A stretch of DNA of 64,000 bases from Cadophora sp. MPI-SDFR-AT-0126 (GCA_020747065.1 JAGMVK010000006.1:248001-312000); one strand, 5' to 3'. Positions 9,545 to 21,965 are shown, counted from the stretch's first letter. The notes: generated by a model from the sequence alone, not told the origin. A program made the numbers and translations.

Positions 9545-11212
9545 ATGGCGAAACGACAAGCTGCAGAAGCCCTCGAGGAGATCGCCGGCACCGACTCTCC
9601 CTCCTTCAAGAAGACCCGCGTCGATAACTTCCACGATCTACACAATGGCTCTGAGCTGCCCCTCCAGCAAAGAATGGAATCACATAGCCTAGAGGAGGCG
9701 CAGATCAACCAGGCGAGTGTGCCAGGGAGGCCAGATGAAGAGGACGAGGAAGAAGAAGAGGAGGAGGATACAACGCGAGCTCCACTGCGACAAGATGCGC
9801 CATTAGAAGGTTTCGACGATCTATACCTGGACACGATCAAGAGAGGTGTTCTGGACTTCGACTTCGAGAAACTCTGTTCCGTCTCCCTTTCCAATATCAA
9901 TGTGTACGCCTGTTTGGTGTGCGGGAAATACTATCAAGGTCGAGGTCCGAAATCACACGCCTATTTCCATGCGCTGGAGGTCGGCCATCATGTTTATATC
10001 AACATGCAGACGCAAAAGGTGTATGTGCTGCCTGAAGGCTACGAAGTCAAGAACAAGAGTCTGGATGATATCAAGTTCGTGTCTGATCCGCGTTATACCA
10101 AGGAGGAAGTAATGGCATTGGATAGGGAGGCAAAGACAGCTTGGGCTCTGGGCGGAAAGGAGTATGCGCCAGGCTTTGTGGGCATGAATAACATTAAGGA
10201 GAATGACTACTTCAATGTTGTGGTGCAAGCACTATCGCATGTCCCTCCTCTCCGGAATTACTTCATGTTAGAAGACTTCTCTTCGTCCCCCGAACTAGTC
10301 AAACGCCTCTCCATCCTCATCCGCAAGATCTGGAATCCTCGAGCCTTCAAATCCCACGTCTCACCCCACGAACTCCTCCAAGAAATCTCCCTCAAGTCAA
10401 GCAAACGATTCAACCTCACCAGCCAATCCGACCCCGTCGACTTCCTCTCCTGGTTCCTCAACAACCTACATCTCGCGCTAGGTGGCAGCAAGACCAAGCC
10501 TGGAAGCAGCATGATCCAGCGCGTTTTCCAAGGAAAGCTCAAAGTCGAATCCCAAGCCATAACTGCAAAGGCCGATGCAGGCGATCGTCTGCGCTTTGAA
10601 GAAGCAGCTTCCGTCCAAACAGACGTCAACAGATTTATGTTCCTCACCCTCGACCTACCCACTGCCCCTCTCTTCCAAGACGAGCTGGAGCGCAACATCA
10701 TCCCGCAGATCCCACTCACCAACATCCTGAGTAAATACGACGGCGTGAACGCCCAGGAACATCTCAACCAGCGGAAACGATACAGACTTCTGCATCCGCT
10801 CCCGCCATTCCTACTCTTCCACATCAAGCGCTTCAGCAAGAACAAGTTTGTCGAAGAGCGGAACCCCACAATCGTCACGTTCGACGCCAGGAATCTCGAC
10901 ATGTCGCCTTATGTTGAGCCTAATCCGGCGTTACATCCACCCGGTGAACCGATCTGGTATGATCTCGTTGCGAACATCGTGCATGAGGCTGTGAGGGGGA
11001 GAGAGGATGCCGTGGAGGGCGAGCAGGAGAAGAGGGCTTGGAAGTGTCAGATCAGGGATAGGGGAAGAGAGGAGTGGGTGGTGGTGCAGGATTTGTTCGT
11101 CGAGAAGACGCAGAGGGAGTTGTTATATCTTGGCGAGAGCTACTTGCAGGTTTGGGAGAGGAGGAGGGAGGGTGGTGGGAAGGGCAAGGGGAAGGGTGTT
11201 GTGAAAAAATGA
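9545..11212 (+). CDS. sad1: U4/U6.U5 tri-snRNP-associated protein Sad1/USP39 (inactive ubiquitin-specific protease)
   Basis: Single exon, 555 residues; ATG 9545 (MAKRQAAEAL) is preferred over the upstream in-frame ATG 9428 because the family starts here with a basic/acidic tail. A D/E-rich run is followed by a UBP-type zinc finger (CLVCGKYYQGRG, SHAYFHALEVGHHVYIN, about residues 120-160) and a USP fold. The catalytic box reads GMNNIKENDYFNVVVQAL, with Asp where active enzymes have Cys, so it binds but should not cleave ubiquitin. The orthologue is needed to form the U4/U6.U5 tri-snRNP and for pre-mRNA splicing in the nucleus. The C-terminus is G/K/R-rich. Confidence 0.93.
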   Translation: MAKRQAAEALEEIAGTDSPSFKKTRVDNFHDLHNGSELPLQQRMESHSLEEAQINQASVPGRPDEEDEEEEEEEDTTRAPLRQDAPLEGFDDLYLDTIKRGVLDFDFEKLCSVSLSNINVYACLVCGKYYQGRGPKSHAYFHALEVGHHVYINMQTQKVYVLPEGYEVKNKSLDDIKFVSDPRYTKEEVMALDREAKTAWALGGKEYAPGFVGMNNIKENDYFNVVVQALSHVPPLRNYFMLEDFSSSPELVKRLSILIRKIWNPRAFKSHVSPHELLQEISLKSSKRFNLTSQSDPVDFLSWFLNNLHLALGGSKTKPGSSMIQRVFQGKLKVESQAITAKADAGDRLRFEEAASVQTDVNRFMFLTLDLPTAPLFQDELERNIIPQIPLTNILSKYDGVNAQEHLNQRKRYRLLHPLPPFLLFHIKRFSKNKFVEERNPTIVTFDARNLDMSPYVEPNPALHPPGEPIWYDLVANIVHEAVRGREDAVEGEQEKRAWKCQIRDRGREEWVVVQDLFVEKTQRELLYLGESYLQVWERRREGGGKGKGKGVVKK

Positions 11213-12765
11213 AATATCGAAGGGTGGCAGAGGAGAATTTACTGCAGCTTGGGGCTTGGAGATGCTGACTTGAGGCGGTTTGGCGTCTCAACGCTGAGCG
11301 AGGCGAACCCAGCGCAAGATAGAGGCCAAAGAAGCAGACTTCGGACCGCATTTCGAGCGCAGCAGAGGTACGGGAAGAAGATGAAGTTTATGTAATGATA
11401 TTGCGAGCAAGCCAATGCTGTTAGAGAGAGAGAGAGACAGAGAAAGAAGTCTCTATCCTGAGGACCTCGAGGTCTAGCCTGTAGGAAGTAATAATAGTAC
11501 TATACCCATAGACTGAAGGTACAAGGACACTATGTGGCCATCAGGAGTGGTAGTCAAGGAGCCTCATACACTTTCAAAGAACAAGCAAAGCACTGCTTTG
11601 ACGCCTATGTAAATGTTCGTAAGTATGGCCAGACCGTCCAGTGGGGGAGGTTGCTGGTCACGTTATCATGATGAAGTGAAGTTGCGACTATCGAACATGG
11701 TAAGGCACACTTCAGCAACTGCACCGAAGCTTGATCATTCCGGCCTAGCAGTCCTGCGGACTCCTGGTTCCGTGTATGACATGTTCAATCAATCAGGCAG
11801 AACTTGCCACCTGGTAAAGCATCAGCGCCAAAAGCAGCATTCGCTAATCCATAACTTATAACCTCGATTCGTTTTCAGGTTCTTCTTCAGCCACCACGCC
11901 AACCAAGCCAAAGCATCGTCGAGGAAATCGAATGGAAGGTGAAGCTGAGGACTGGGAGATCGCATAGGTCGCGTTTGGTCTAGAGTCGACAAAGAAGGAG
12001 ATGACGATCACGAAGAGACCGAAAAGAGTAAGTACTGACCCCGTTTCCCACCCGCTCCCTACTCTTCCACCAGATGTTTGATGTTTGACACAAAGTCTAG
12101 ATGTTGCATTCTCTTCCACTTTCCTTCAGGCCCGTCCGCTCGGTCTCAGCATGGGCGGAACAAGATTCCAGGTTCTGAACGCTGTGTCCGGCACCGAAGA
12201 AAAGGTGCCTGTGTCGACGGATAAGGATGTCATCAAGATGTGCTCGGTTGCAGAAGGTCGTGTCGCGGTATATTTGTGATCCAAGAAGCTCGCTATTCGT
12301 GAGGGGGCATGTTCCGTGTTCGAGTTGGGGAGAGAATGCATCATTGCAAACCAAGTTGGCAGTCAAGGAGCTATTCACATTTGTACGAGTGAGGGCTGGA
12401 TGCTTGGGGGCATTGTGGTGTAGTTATGATACGGGCATTTTCAGGTTGTTAGAAGGATAATTTGGGACGTTACAGCGGATTGATTGTGGAGTTGGTGCAA
12501 GAAAGTGCAATACGGACTCTAGGTTCCTCTGACGAGCTAGCGAATAGATATCTGTACGAAAATATCTGTACGAAAGGAACGTCATTTAGCATGGCTTGAA
12601 ACTTTTCGTGTTGGTATTCATCATTAGGATCCTTGGTCTTGTAGTGTGTGTGCAAAGCAGACCCCGGTGGTCTCTTTGTTGCTCAAGCTTAAGCGAGTCT
12701 TCAGGCAGATATCCAATGTTGCAGCGCCTCAGCAGCTGACCAGGTCATCCGAGGACTACTGCTTT
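11213..12765. other. Gene-poor region between SAD1 and the HET pseudogene
   Basis: Short open frames on both strands (for example 12085-12279 + and 11856-12119 -, the latter with one hydrophobic segment) match no family I recognise and lack linked exons. A purine (GA)n tract lies near 11424-11447. I see no supported gene. Confidence 0.5.
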
Positions 12766-14793
12766 TCACCGCGGCCCAGGGTCCGGACAGCGATTAATGA
12801 CATCTTTAGACAATTTGGCGACACCACGTCTTTCAGCTACCCCATTCTCCCACTTCAACATCAAAGCCCAAAAGCTTTTATTAGTTGCGGCCAGCAATGC
12901 AAACTTCCCTTCCAGAACTTCAGGCATAGTTGTGTCCATCAGGACCCAGCCGCAGTCTTTGCCGTACTTGTCCATGGCTCGGTAGGAGATATAGCCCACG
13001 AGCTCCTGAGGCTCTCTCTCGAGATGAAGATCGATGCAGATGGTCCAGAAAAGAAGCAATGGGTAAGAGCTGGCTCGGACTATTCCGAAGTCGATGTTGC
13101 TGACCGACACTGGGATCCTCTGAGAATCCCGCCTGACTTTGGACTTGCTATCTTCGGGACTCAGAAGCAGAGACTTTCGTAGTCTCCCTGTGTCGCTAAT
13201 CCGACAGAGGCTGCCGTCCTCGAGCCTACAGTGCCAAATTATCCAACAGCGCAAACCAGCATTAGATGCAGCAGACTTGTCATCGGCGTCCTTGTCCCTG
13301 ATCGGACGGACATTTGCCCTTAGGTCATCATCTTTGTACTCGGACGAGTGCTTCCACCCTGTCCAGGAGAAGCTTGGAAAGCCTTCTCGCCGGCCGGACT
13401 CTTGACTTGTTGAGGCCAGATAATTTTGGAATAGCAAAGATCGATCAAGCGGTGACGGCAATCCTTCAAAGCAATGCTGGCCTGAGAGAACAGAGAATTT
13501 TCGAAGCATACCTTGAGCTGCCCGAAGAATGTCGCTCTGGAAGGATACGTTGCGTCGCTGGTAGTACAACAAGATGATTTCAAAGCATTGAAGTTGGCCA
13601 CGGAATCAGTAAAGATTGAGGAGTACAGGGACGCAATGCTATGGTATTGATCATAGAGTGGTCTTCCAGGCCAATTCAACGCCTCGCTGTAATGGCTTTT
13701 TGCACAACTGTAATAGACTTGGCCATCGATGAACACCAGGAGCCGCGGCGAAATGATCTCTTCTTGCATTCTAGCCGCATTAGATGGAAGAATTGTGCTC
13801 ATAAACAAATGCTAAACTTACGTCCAAGCGCGCGTGGAGTAGGCAGATCTTCGAAGCAAGTTGTCCATATCCATCGTCGTCGTCATGTTCAAACCAGGGG
13901 CTATCTCTCTGACGCGTCGATTCGTCCGTCTTGGTGTCGGTGCTACGCCTTGGATAGCAGACCAAGCATCTTCACCATCGGCAGCTACAATGGTTAAACA
14001 AGCCATTTCGTAGAATAAGTCCATGATGGCAACACATTCCTCTAGCTCGCCCGCGTCATCTTGAACGAGGCAGAGGCTGTCCACCCATAGATATCGCTCC
14101 CCAAGCCTGCGAACTACGGTGATAGCATCCAGGATTGTATTTGGAATTGAATTTCGAGCATTGGCTAGGGCTCCAGGTTGCATCAAGGTCTCTTCGTTGT
14201 GAGTGGTAAGCACCAATCTAGTCCTCCTATTCGTGCCCCAAACGTAGCTTAGAGCGATGTACTTGCATCGTAGCGGAGTATAGACGACGCACATGTTGTC
14301 CACATCAATGACCTTGAGGTCGACCTGCCGCTTGCCGATTTTTGGTAAGACAGCTGGGTTGAATAGTGTCGGACGGCAATTACTCCCATATTCACCATGC
14401 TTCTGGTCGCATGTCGATATCCACCGACGGACGCCATCGAAATCAATGAATTCATCAAATGTCGCCCTCGCACAATATGCGTGCTCGCCTACTAAGTCTC
14501 CCACGATGCAGACAGAGGACCCCAAGAAGGAAATTGTCCGAGATGAAGCGAGCCCGGGAAAATTGCACCATGACTTCTTTGGAGTCGGCTGGGGGCGCGA
14601 ATGGATCCGACGACGTTTTTGCCTTTGTGCATAAAGAACCTACGAGTTCGCAAAATGCACATTTTCTGACTCGCAATTCTCCGAAGGTTCCGAGATGCCA
14701 GGTAGAAGGGCCTACGTATTCTTCTGAGCGCAATGTCTTGAGCTCCGACTCGAGTGGTATTTGCGAGCAATGTTTGCACAATCGGGGCGGCAT
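12766..14793 (-). pseudogene. HET-domain gene with two apparent frameshifts
   Basis: It starts at 14793 with the typical LCKHC..IPLE zinc-like N-terminus. Near 14525 the frame must shift by one: removing one G of a GGGG run joins ISDNFLLG to SSVCIVGD. The HET domain follows (YIALSYVWG, RYLWVDSLCLVQDD, CLTIVAADGEDAWSAIQG), then a good intron 13821-13771 that yields STRAWTMQEEIISPRLL. A second one-base shift is needed near 13620-13640 to reach RRNVSFQSDILRAAQGML, GLPSPLDRSLLF and GFPSFSWTGW, which continue to the stop at 12766. All parts of a normal HET protein are present in order. This is either a recently broken allele or sequence error in a live gene. Confidence 0.75.
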
Positions 14794-15601
14794 CTTTTTC
14801 GATTAGTGGGTGTGAAAGGGCCTTTCTTCTCAGTGAGTGTTCGGCCAATTTGCTAGCGATCAAAAATTTCACTTTGTGAGTGACCTTGGGCAGGAGCTCA
14901 GCTGAAAGACTGAGAAAGGCTGAACAGAGAGGACTAAGCCAAGACCAGGACAGAGCCACGACAACCAATGGTCACATGATGGGCTAGCCTGCTCGCGCGC
15001 GTGGTGCAAGTATCATATCTCGCCAGCAATAGGAGGATACAATAAGGCAGTGGTTGTCTTGTTTTCCACTTGAATAACGCAGACAGGCCTTTGGATTTAT
15101 TTCTTCTATCCTAATAACTCTACTAGAACCTAATGACAATCGTTTATGTCAATAAAGTCATCCAATATGCTGCCGCTTGATATACTAATAAGTCCTCCAC
15201 TTCCTATCTGCCTGCTCATCCATCTTCAACTTCCGGCGCTCGCCTGAACTCTGCATTATGTCTCCAGAGGCTGCACCGCACCCGTTCTCATTCACCAGCC
15301 AGTGCGGTCCTTCTCCAGATGCAACCAACCACGCTTCCTTGTCTGAGTCGATGCTGATAAGCTGCTGTTCTCTCCCTGGCGATTTCATCTCAGAGATATT
15401 GTTGTTTGGGGAAGCGAAAGAACTTGTGAGGAAGGTGCCTGATATATATTTTCTAGCGTCTAACTTACCGCTTGCACAGCGTGTATTTTTTTTAGAGATA
15501 TGAATGGTATGATAGTTGTTATTACAATAGTACTAGTGACAAAGTCATCCCTTCCTCAATCTGCGCTTGTGTGATGAATTCACTTCCTTGGGCCAACTAT
15601 A
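14794..15601. other. Intergenic region
   Basis: Upstream of the HET pseudogene and downstream of the membrane-protein gene. Short frames only, none recognised. It probably holds the HET promoter and the 3' end of the next gene. Confidence 0.45.
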
Positions 15602-16943
15602 TCACACACATCTGCTTTCATTCAGATACCTCATAGAACTACTAACACTCGAAGCGTCACCCTTCCCCTCCATCACTACCACAGTAGATACAGTCTTCAA
15701 AATCCCATCTTCTTGGTCATGAATCCCGATTTCGCCTTCGTTGGGGTAACCTTCGGATCGCGTATTGCTAGCATAGACGTGTGAAACCTGTCCCGGCTTG
15801 TTTGAACCGAAGAAGGCGTCGCTCTTTGAGCCGAATGGGGGTTTGCGTGGAGTCGACGTGAGTTCCGTGGGGTTGTTGTTCGAAGTCGAACCGTCCACAC
15901 GGTCGTGGCTGCGGACGACCTTGGAAATGAGGTCTGCCATTGAGAGTTCAATGTTGAGTTTCACAATGTATGCCAGTGGGTGAAATTGGACGTAGCTGAG
16001 GTAAAGGTAAGCAAACAGCAAAGGCGCAACTAATGAGGCGGTGAATCATACATGAAGCCGTTTGGGAGAGACATCATGCCGATAATCAAGATCTAAAAAG
16101 AACGATTAGTGGCTGGTAGCTGGGATCGATTACGCATCCAATGACTTACGTCCATAGACAGCGACACGCCCACAATAACAGCATTAAAATTGAAAAGCGG
16201 CTTGTACTTGTTGAGACCACGCGAGATCAACTTGGCTCGGACTAGGTAAAGGAAGTATCCATTCAGAGCACCATCAATAATGAGATAGAGGACTTTTTCA
16301 ATCCTATCCCATATATTGTTGACATGGGCAAAGGTGGGGGAAATATTCATGCGAGCCGGGATCCAAATAGCAAATACCGAGATATTGATAAGGCCTACAA
16401 AGCCAAATAAGGTCCATTTCAAAGCTCTAGCTTTCCGCTTGTCGACCATGATAAGACCAACTCGGTTGGCTATGATTTGAAGTAGACATTGTGTCTGCAG
16501 AGATATTAGTACTCAGCAAAGAATTTGCGTCAAAGAGGTTGTATACCTGGAGTGTCCATAAACAAACTATTCGGTGTGACTCGTTTAGCTCTACATGAAC
16601 TTGAAGCACTCAGAGACCAGTAATCTTACCAAGAGCAAAAAAGAAGCCAAACCTAGAGTAACTCGTTAGCGAGCCCGAGCTGTCATACTTGTGAGTGTAA
16701 TTGGACTTACGATCCTTTTATCTCGCCACGAATATAGAACCAAGAGAGTATGGCCATAATCAAACTGGCAAGTCCTTCTAACCAAATCATCCACGCATAG
16801 AAATTTAGCAAGCTGTGTGTCCTTCGATATATGGCCAAAGTTTGATGGCCAGCTTTCATGCTGGTGAGAATGAAGAACCCCAGCGAAAAGCCAAAGCAGA
16901 TAGATACAATATCCATATCTGGAACGCCTGATTTCGCCGCCAT
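15602..16943 (-). CDS. Fungal integral membrane protein, about seven TM segments, function unknown
   Basis: Six exons: 16943-16711, 16652-16630, 16566-16547, 16494-16150, 16092-16052 and 15995-15602, giving 351 residues. Exons 2 and 3 are micro-exons of 23 and 20 nt. I chose ATG 16943 (MAAKSGVPDMDIVSIC). Hydrophobic stretches include SICFGFSLGFFILTS, LEGLASLIMAILSWFYI, FGFFFALVCLWTLQ, ALKWTLFGFVGLINISVFAIW, VLYLIIDGALNGYFLYLV and FNAVIVGVSLSMDILIIGMMS. The hydrophilic Ser/Thr-rich tail after ADLISKVVRS is probably cytosolic. The topology resembles a widespread fungal seven-TM family with no assigned role. Introns are 52-58 nt with standard borders. Confidence 0.82.
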
Positions 16944-18745
16944 GATAGAGGGAAATGATAGCAAAATGGTCGAGGAGGTAGAGAGTAGTGCTGGGTGAAG
17001 GACAAAAAATATAGGGAGAAAGAGGAAACCACACAGATTCCGAATTTCGTTGTGCGAACTTAAGTACTTGTAGAAGTCCTGAGATGATGTCGACATTCTC
17101 TTCGGTGTTATGTGCACATTTACTGCCGCCATCACAAGACTATTGTTCCTTGTGGGCTGCCGCCTTGAGCGCTAGCTAACGCCACTCGAGTCAGGAGCAG
17201 ACTAGGGAAATTCCGAGCCTTCCTACTGATGCATCTAAGAGGGGGGAACAGGCATGAAATGTTTCTGATCAACGATGCTTTATCGACAGAGCTATTGAGG
17301 AAGATCGCTTTGGTGGAGGGTCGCTATAGGAATGACTCGAACAACTAAAAGTCTATTCCTTAGCGGTATGAGGATTAGGCGCCACACTACAGGAACGGTC
17401 TTCGATGACCGGGGGTGGTAGTGACGGGGAAGTTGCCGAGCCCTATTATGTACCCCAGATTCTGTCCTTGAAACGCCACTGTCTGATAGTTGCTGGCTGC
17501 CCTTTGACACCTGCTGCAGATCTGGGGAAATTACAGCCAAGACCTGATCTTCCTTCTCTTTGAATATTATGACCTGTTGCCAATGACAATCGACCAGCGA
17601 GGAGAGCATCGGAATGTCGTTGCATGGCTTGCAACTAAAACCAGCTCAAAGCCACCTCCCTTTCCAGATCTACGCAGGCGTGATGTCTTCGGCATGTCTT
17701 GTTGATAGGGCCGATTGACACTTGGAGCTTTACGAGCCACCAATCTTCGTCGTGGCGTTCACCCTTTCTGCTACCTCGGGCCGTTCAGGTCCTCTTCCCC
17801 GCATCTTTCTCCAGTACCGGACGGCACATACCGACAGACACATGCAGCTGCTCCTCGTCAACGCTGCCGCGAATAGCGCAAGGATTGCGGATGCATAAGC
17901 AAAATTCAATGAATGGTAATGGTCCTTGAGAGCTCTATGAACATGATGTTGATATATCACCTTGACTTGGCTTCCTAATTAGAATATTTTTCTTGATTTT
18001 CATATTTGGAGAGGACAATGCAACCCACGGACCACTGCGCGATTTCTTCGCATCAGCCATCCTATCATTCTAAGCGAATCAGGAAGTTCAATGACAACAT
18101 GAACCATTCAGCCAAAGGGGGAGGTGGATTAACTCCGTAGTCCTGTTCATTCGCAAGGGATAAAAGCTTTGTCTGGCAGTAGAATACCCCACTTCCGATT
18201 ACTGTTGATAAGAAGGCTCCCACCATTCAGGAAAGTATGGCAGGAATGGTGGAGGCCGGCCTTGCGAATGCCCAAGTTCATAGATCTAGCGGAAGAGAAC
18301 ATATCAATTCTGTTGGAGTTGGCGATTAGTTAGGGGATTAACAGCGCACGGGGCCATTATTGAGACCTTTTAATCTTGAATCGAGATCGAGGAGAGGTAG
18401 GCCCGGCATGATCTGGAGTCCCCTATTATTGCTTATTGCTTATTGCTTTTGACTTCTCTGTTGTCGTGCGGGATTGGACTTTGGTGGCTTGCTGTGGCTT
18501 CTGAGGGCAAACATGGAGCGCTCCTCATCCTTACTGGCTGCTTTGTGCACTGCCCGGTCTTTCGGTAGGTGCCCTGATGTGCACCCTGATGCGCCCCTCG
18601 ATCCTTCTATCTTTTCACCCTGCGCCAACCTCTATGCCAATTTTTCTATACCTTATAAGAAGAATCTCGTAAGAAGAATGTCCAGTAACGATTCAGTGAA
18701 CTCTTTCAGCCACCGCCTGGACCTTATAATCCCGAGTTCTTTAGT
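16944..18745. other. 1.8-kb intergenic region
   Basis: No recognised gene. The minus-strand frame 17730-17960 encodes one hydrophobic segment (AILALFAAALT) followed by Cys/Arg-rich sequence, but no family or linked exon was found. Imperfect copies of TGCACCCTGATGCGCCCC occur near 18580. It presumably contains the promoters of the two flanking divergent genes. Confidence 0.45.
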
Positions 18746-20367
18746 ATGAAGGGCCACTTGATAGTCGTATGGTGTTTTGCTTGCCTACTCTGCCTTGTTC
18801 GAACGGACTCTTCAATAATGGCATCTTTGCCGTCCTGTGCAGTAAGGTTGACCCCCGATATGTTTCTTGGATGGGGTGCTGATGATAGTTGCGGCAGTTG
18901 ACATGCATGTCCGACCTAATTTCTTCCTCCGGATGTCTTGTCACCGACCAGTCTTGTATATGTAGCAATCGCAACCTCAACGAAAACATAAGCATATGCC
19001 TGATGACGAAATGCACATTAAGAGATTCATTGAGTACGTTTAAGTTTGATCTAGGTCTTCTTATTTTCGAGATTGCTAATATTCTCAGCAACGAAAAACA
19101 TCTCGTCAACAATGTGCGGAGAACCGATACGTACAAAGCCAGATATAATTGGCTTGGTTAGCCTTACCGTGGTGGCCTTCACCGCCGTCCTGCTGCGATT
19201 ACTTGCTCGAGCTCCTACGATAGGTGCTGGCAGCATTGGGATGGATGATTGGACTATTTTTGTAGCAGCAGTCGGTCCCAACATTTGAACAGGTTTGCAT
19301 GGCTCGGCTAATGACAGTGCACAGCTTCTTTTGGTACCGTACACAGTGTACTGTTTTGACTGTCAGTAGCATCTATCCGTCTAATCCGATTTATATTTAA
19401 TCCTTTTAGCTCGATATTACGGATTAGGAACAGACATATGGACTATTCCCTTCAAACACATTTCAAAGTTGCTCTATGTAAGCATTTGAAATCCGAAGCA
19501 CTGGCAAGATGCTGACCCAAGCAGAACTACTATGTCGCTGAAGTAATATACGCTCAGTTAACGGCGCTAACGAAATCCGCGATACTCTTCTTCTATCTTC
19601 GGATATTCCCCCCAACAATCTCTAAGAGACTGTTATACGCTATCATTACTTTCTGCCTGACATACGGAATCACCTTTAGCCTAACATTTGCATTTCAATG
19701 CCTACCGGTGCCATATTCCTGGAATGGGTGGGACGGAGAGCATTCTGGCAAATGCATGAACAGGAATGCGATGGTCTGGTCACAGTCTACCATCAACACA
19801 GGTCTCGATCTCGTCATCATTTTACTACCATTACCATGTCTCGTCAAGCTTAATCTCAGTTGGAGGAAAAAGATTTTCATATGCCTGATGTTTAGTGTCG
19901 GATTCTTGTGAGTGTTACCACCCGCGAAGATTCAGGGTGAAGAAGAGTGTCCTAAGGGCAGTGTAGTATTACAGTTGTCAGTTGTATAAGGCTGGCCCAG
20001 GTAGTGGAATTTGGCGGCACGACCAATCCCTCATGTGAGTGGCTTAACCGCCTCATTGACAGTTTCAAGACCTAACCTGCACTCAGGGGACTGGTACGGA
20101 ATTGGTGTCTGGAGCATTGTTGAGGTCGATGTGAGTATTCTTTGCGCCTGCATGCCGGCTCTGCTAGCACTCCTTCGCCACTTCTGGCCAGCTGCATTCG
20201 GAAATACTACAGATGAAAATATTCCCGCATCTTCACCATGCAGGCGGCCTCCTGAATCGTCCCAACGACTCTCCCATACAACGAGGAGCAATTGTTCGGA
20301 TTTTGTCCAGTTGATGGAGATGGGCGATCATGGCGGAGGCAATGAGACTTATGTTGAGCGGGTGTGA
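18746..20367 (+). CDS. CFEM-domain PTH11-like seven-TM receptor
   Basis: Eight exons: 18746-18841, 18889-19033, 19089-19270, 19325-19361, 19410-19477, 19525-19907, 19967-20034 and 20087-20367, giving 419 residues. ATG 18746 opens a signal peptide (IVVWCFACLLCLV). The CFEM domain, residues about 31-90, has all eight cysteines in order: PSCA, LTCM, GCLV, SCICS (two), ICLM, KCT, MCG. Seven hydrophobic segments follow, with the family marks DDWTIF, YYGLGTDIWTIPF, KSAILFFYLRIF, RIAQ-type CIRLAQVVEFG and DWYGIGVWSIVEVDVSILCACMPAL. PTH11-type receptors sense host or surface cues upstream of cAMP signalling in plant pathogens. Exon 4 (37 nt) is the least certain; its flanking donors are GTCGGT and GTCAGT. 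Confidence 0.87.
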
Positions 20368-21356
20368 TGACAATATACGAATTTTTTGATCATTTCACCT
20401 GCCTCCTTAATCATGAGGCTTGGCTATCAGCGATTATCTCTTATATCAGTCATAGTGTCCATGAAGTGCTCTTTCTTAGGGGAGTCGACAAGAAATGTTG
20501 TGTCGTGGAATATGCGATAGATAGATCAATTGATCGATACACAACTATAGAAGATGGTAGATGGTCGCCGCAAGACGGCCAAAGCAAAAGCCTACAGTAT
20601 AAAGCCGTTCTTGCTTGACAGACATCCACTCGCTCCTCCCTATTTATATTCAAAACGCATTCGGTCATCGAAGTGCCACAACGTCAGTCTTTTCAGGTAC
20701 TCTATACAGGGGGGACAAGGAGATAGTTATAGTTTATTACCGCGTTCTCTTATGTTGAACACCATCTAACATTGTCTTTACAAGATCCCAACCCCCATCT
20801 ACAAATACATGTGGTCGATGAATGAAACTAGATGGACTAGCTTAGCAAGAGGCTTTTGTAGAATCAGATTTTTATAAGAAAAGAGAGAAAAGATCTGATA
20901 ACAAGAGCTATGGATATAAACATCTCATACGCCAACGAGGCTTCTCTCTTCTATCTTCTCTCCCATCCCTTCACACATCCCCTCATCCAGCATCCCCTCG
21001 CCAATCTTCTCACCTTCTTCTCATCCTCTTCTCACCTCTATCTCCAATCCATCCCTCCCATTCCTCAAGTAATACCTTCTTTTTCTCGATTCTACAGATA
21101 TGCATATCCGTGCCCTACACGACATGCTCATTTATTTTGCCCCGCGCTCATTTGAATGAAGATGCTGGTAGAACTATCTAGGAGTTAGTCGGGGATGTGA
21201 AGAGAAGAGAAAGAACCATCAAATTTCCGGATTTTCCAATCTTGAGACGCTAGTTAGTTACCTGATACTGGTTTATTATTACACTCCCAACTAACGAACC
21301 CTTCAAAAAAAAAAAAAAAAACGTAATCTGTGGTGGCGTGGCAGCTTTTTGTAAAC
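20368..21356. other. Intergenic, low complexity
   Basis: 3' region of the receptor gene followed by a C/T-rich strip (20935-21080). An A17 run lies at about 21305-21321. No supported gene. Confidence 0.5.
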
Positions 21357-21479
21357 TTAATCCTGTCCGCTCGCTCCCCGTGCTACCTTTCCGTACGCTT
21401 TACTAGATAGATAAAAGTCGTCATGATGTAAAGAGGACCCTGCATCAGTCAGCCCCTGCTGTATTGTTTGACGGCAAAG

Positions 21480-21680
21480 AGTAGACATACAATTGATTAC
21501 ACCGTCACCGTCAAGATCCGGCTCCTTGAAGATTGCACTCGACTGGTCCTTGTTCATCCTTTGTCCCAAAATATCTTTTATCACCGAGTACAACCCAGCA
21601 GATGTAACTTGTCCCAATTTTCTCTCCATTACACAAATACCTCGAAGGCTCTGCTTTTGCTTTTGAATTAGGTAAAAATG
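21480..21680 (-). pseudogene. Calmodulin-like EF-hand remnant
   Basis: One minus-strand frame reads VTSAGLYSVIKDILGQ followed by FKEPDLDGDGVIN. The second block has the DxDxDGxI calcium loop with a conserved Gly, and the first resembles the helix linker before it in calmodulin-type proteins. No acceptable start or other EF-hands were found around it, and the frame runs out into sequence without resemblance. A short intron starting GTATGT after GVIN is possible. Most likely a decayed fragment; a small diverged EF-hand gene cannot be excluded. Confidence 0.35.
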
Positions 21681-21945
21681 CGTTAAAAATTGATAGTAGA
21701 CACATGCTTGAGTTAAACAGAGCCTTCGTGCCTTCAAGCATCATCCGAGTCCTTGTACCTCTCTACTTAACTCCCTTATACTTCCCTACTTAGCTTAGAC
21801 CCTCAAGCGGCGAATTCAGATTAGGAATTCGATATCTAACTGTTTTAGTGGGTGGATCGATCACACTCAAATTATTCAGCTCGCTTGTTTTCAGATGCGA
21901 GATTTAGGTGGGGAATGAATGGGCTGATACGTTTTGGTAGATATG

Positions 21946-21965
21946 GCTAGCTAGCTAGCTAGCTA
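21946..21965. repeat. (GCTA)5 microsatellite
   Basis: Perfect GCTA tandem repeat, just beyond the 3' end of the HVA-type gene. Confidence 0.85.

Noticed and set aside
9466..9900. Minus-strand frame with a long poly-serine run
   Set aside because: Antisense of the D/E-rich N-terminal part of SAD1.
17730..17960. Minus-strand frame with one hydrophobic segment
   Set aside because: Too little evidence: no family, no splice partner, weak start context.
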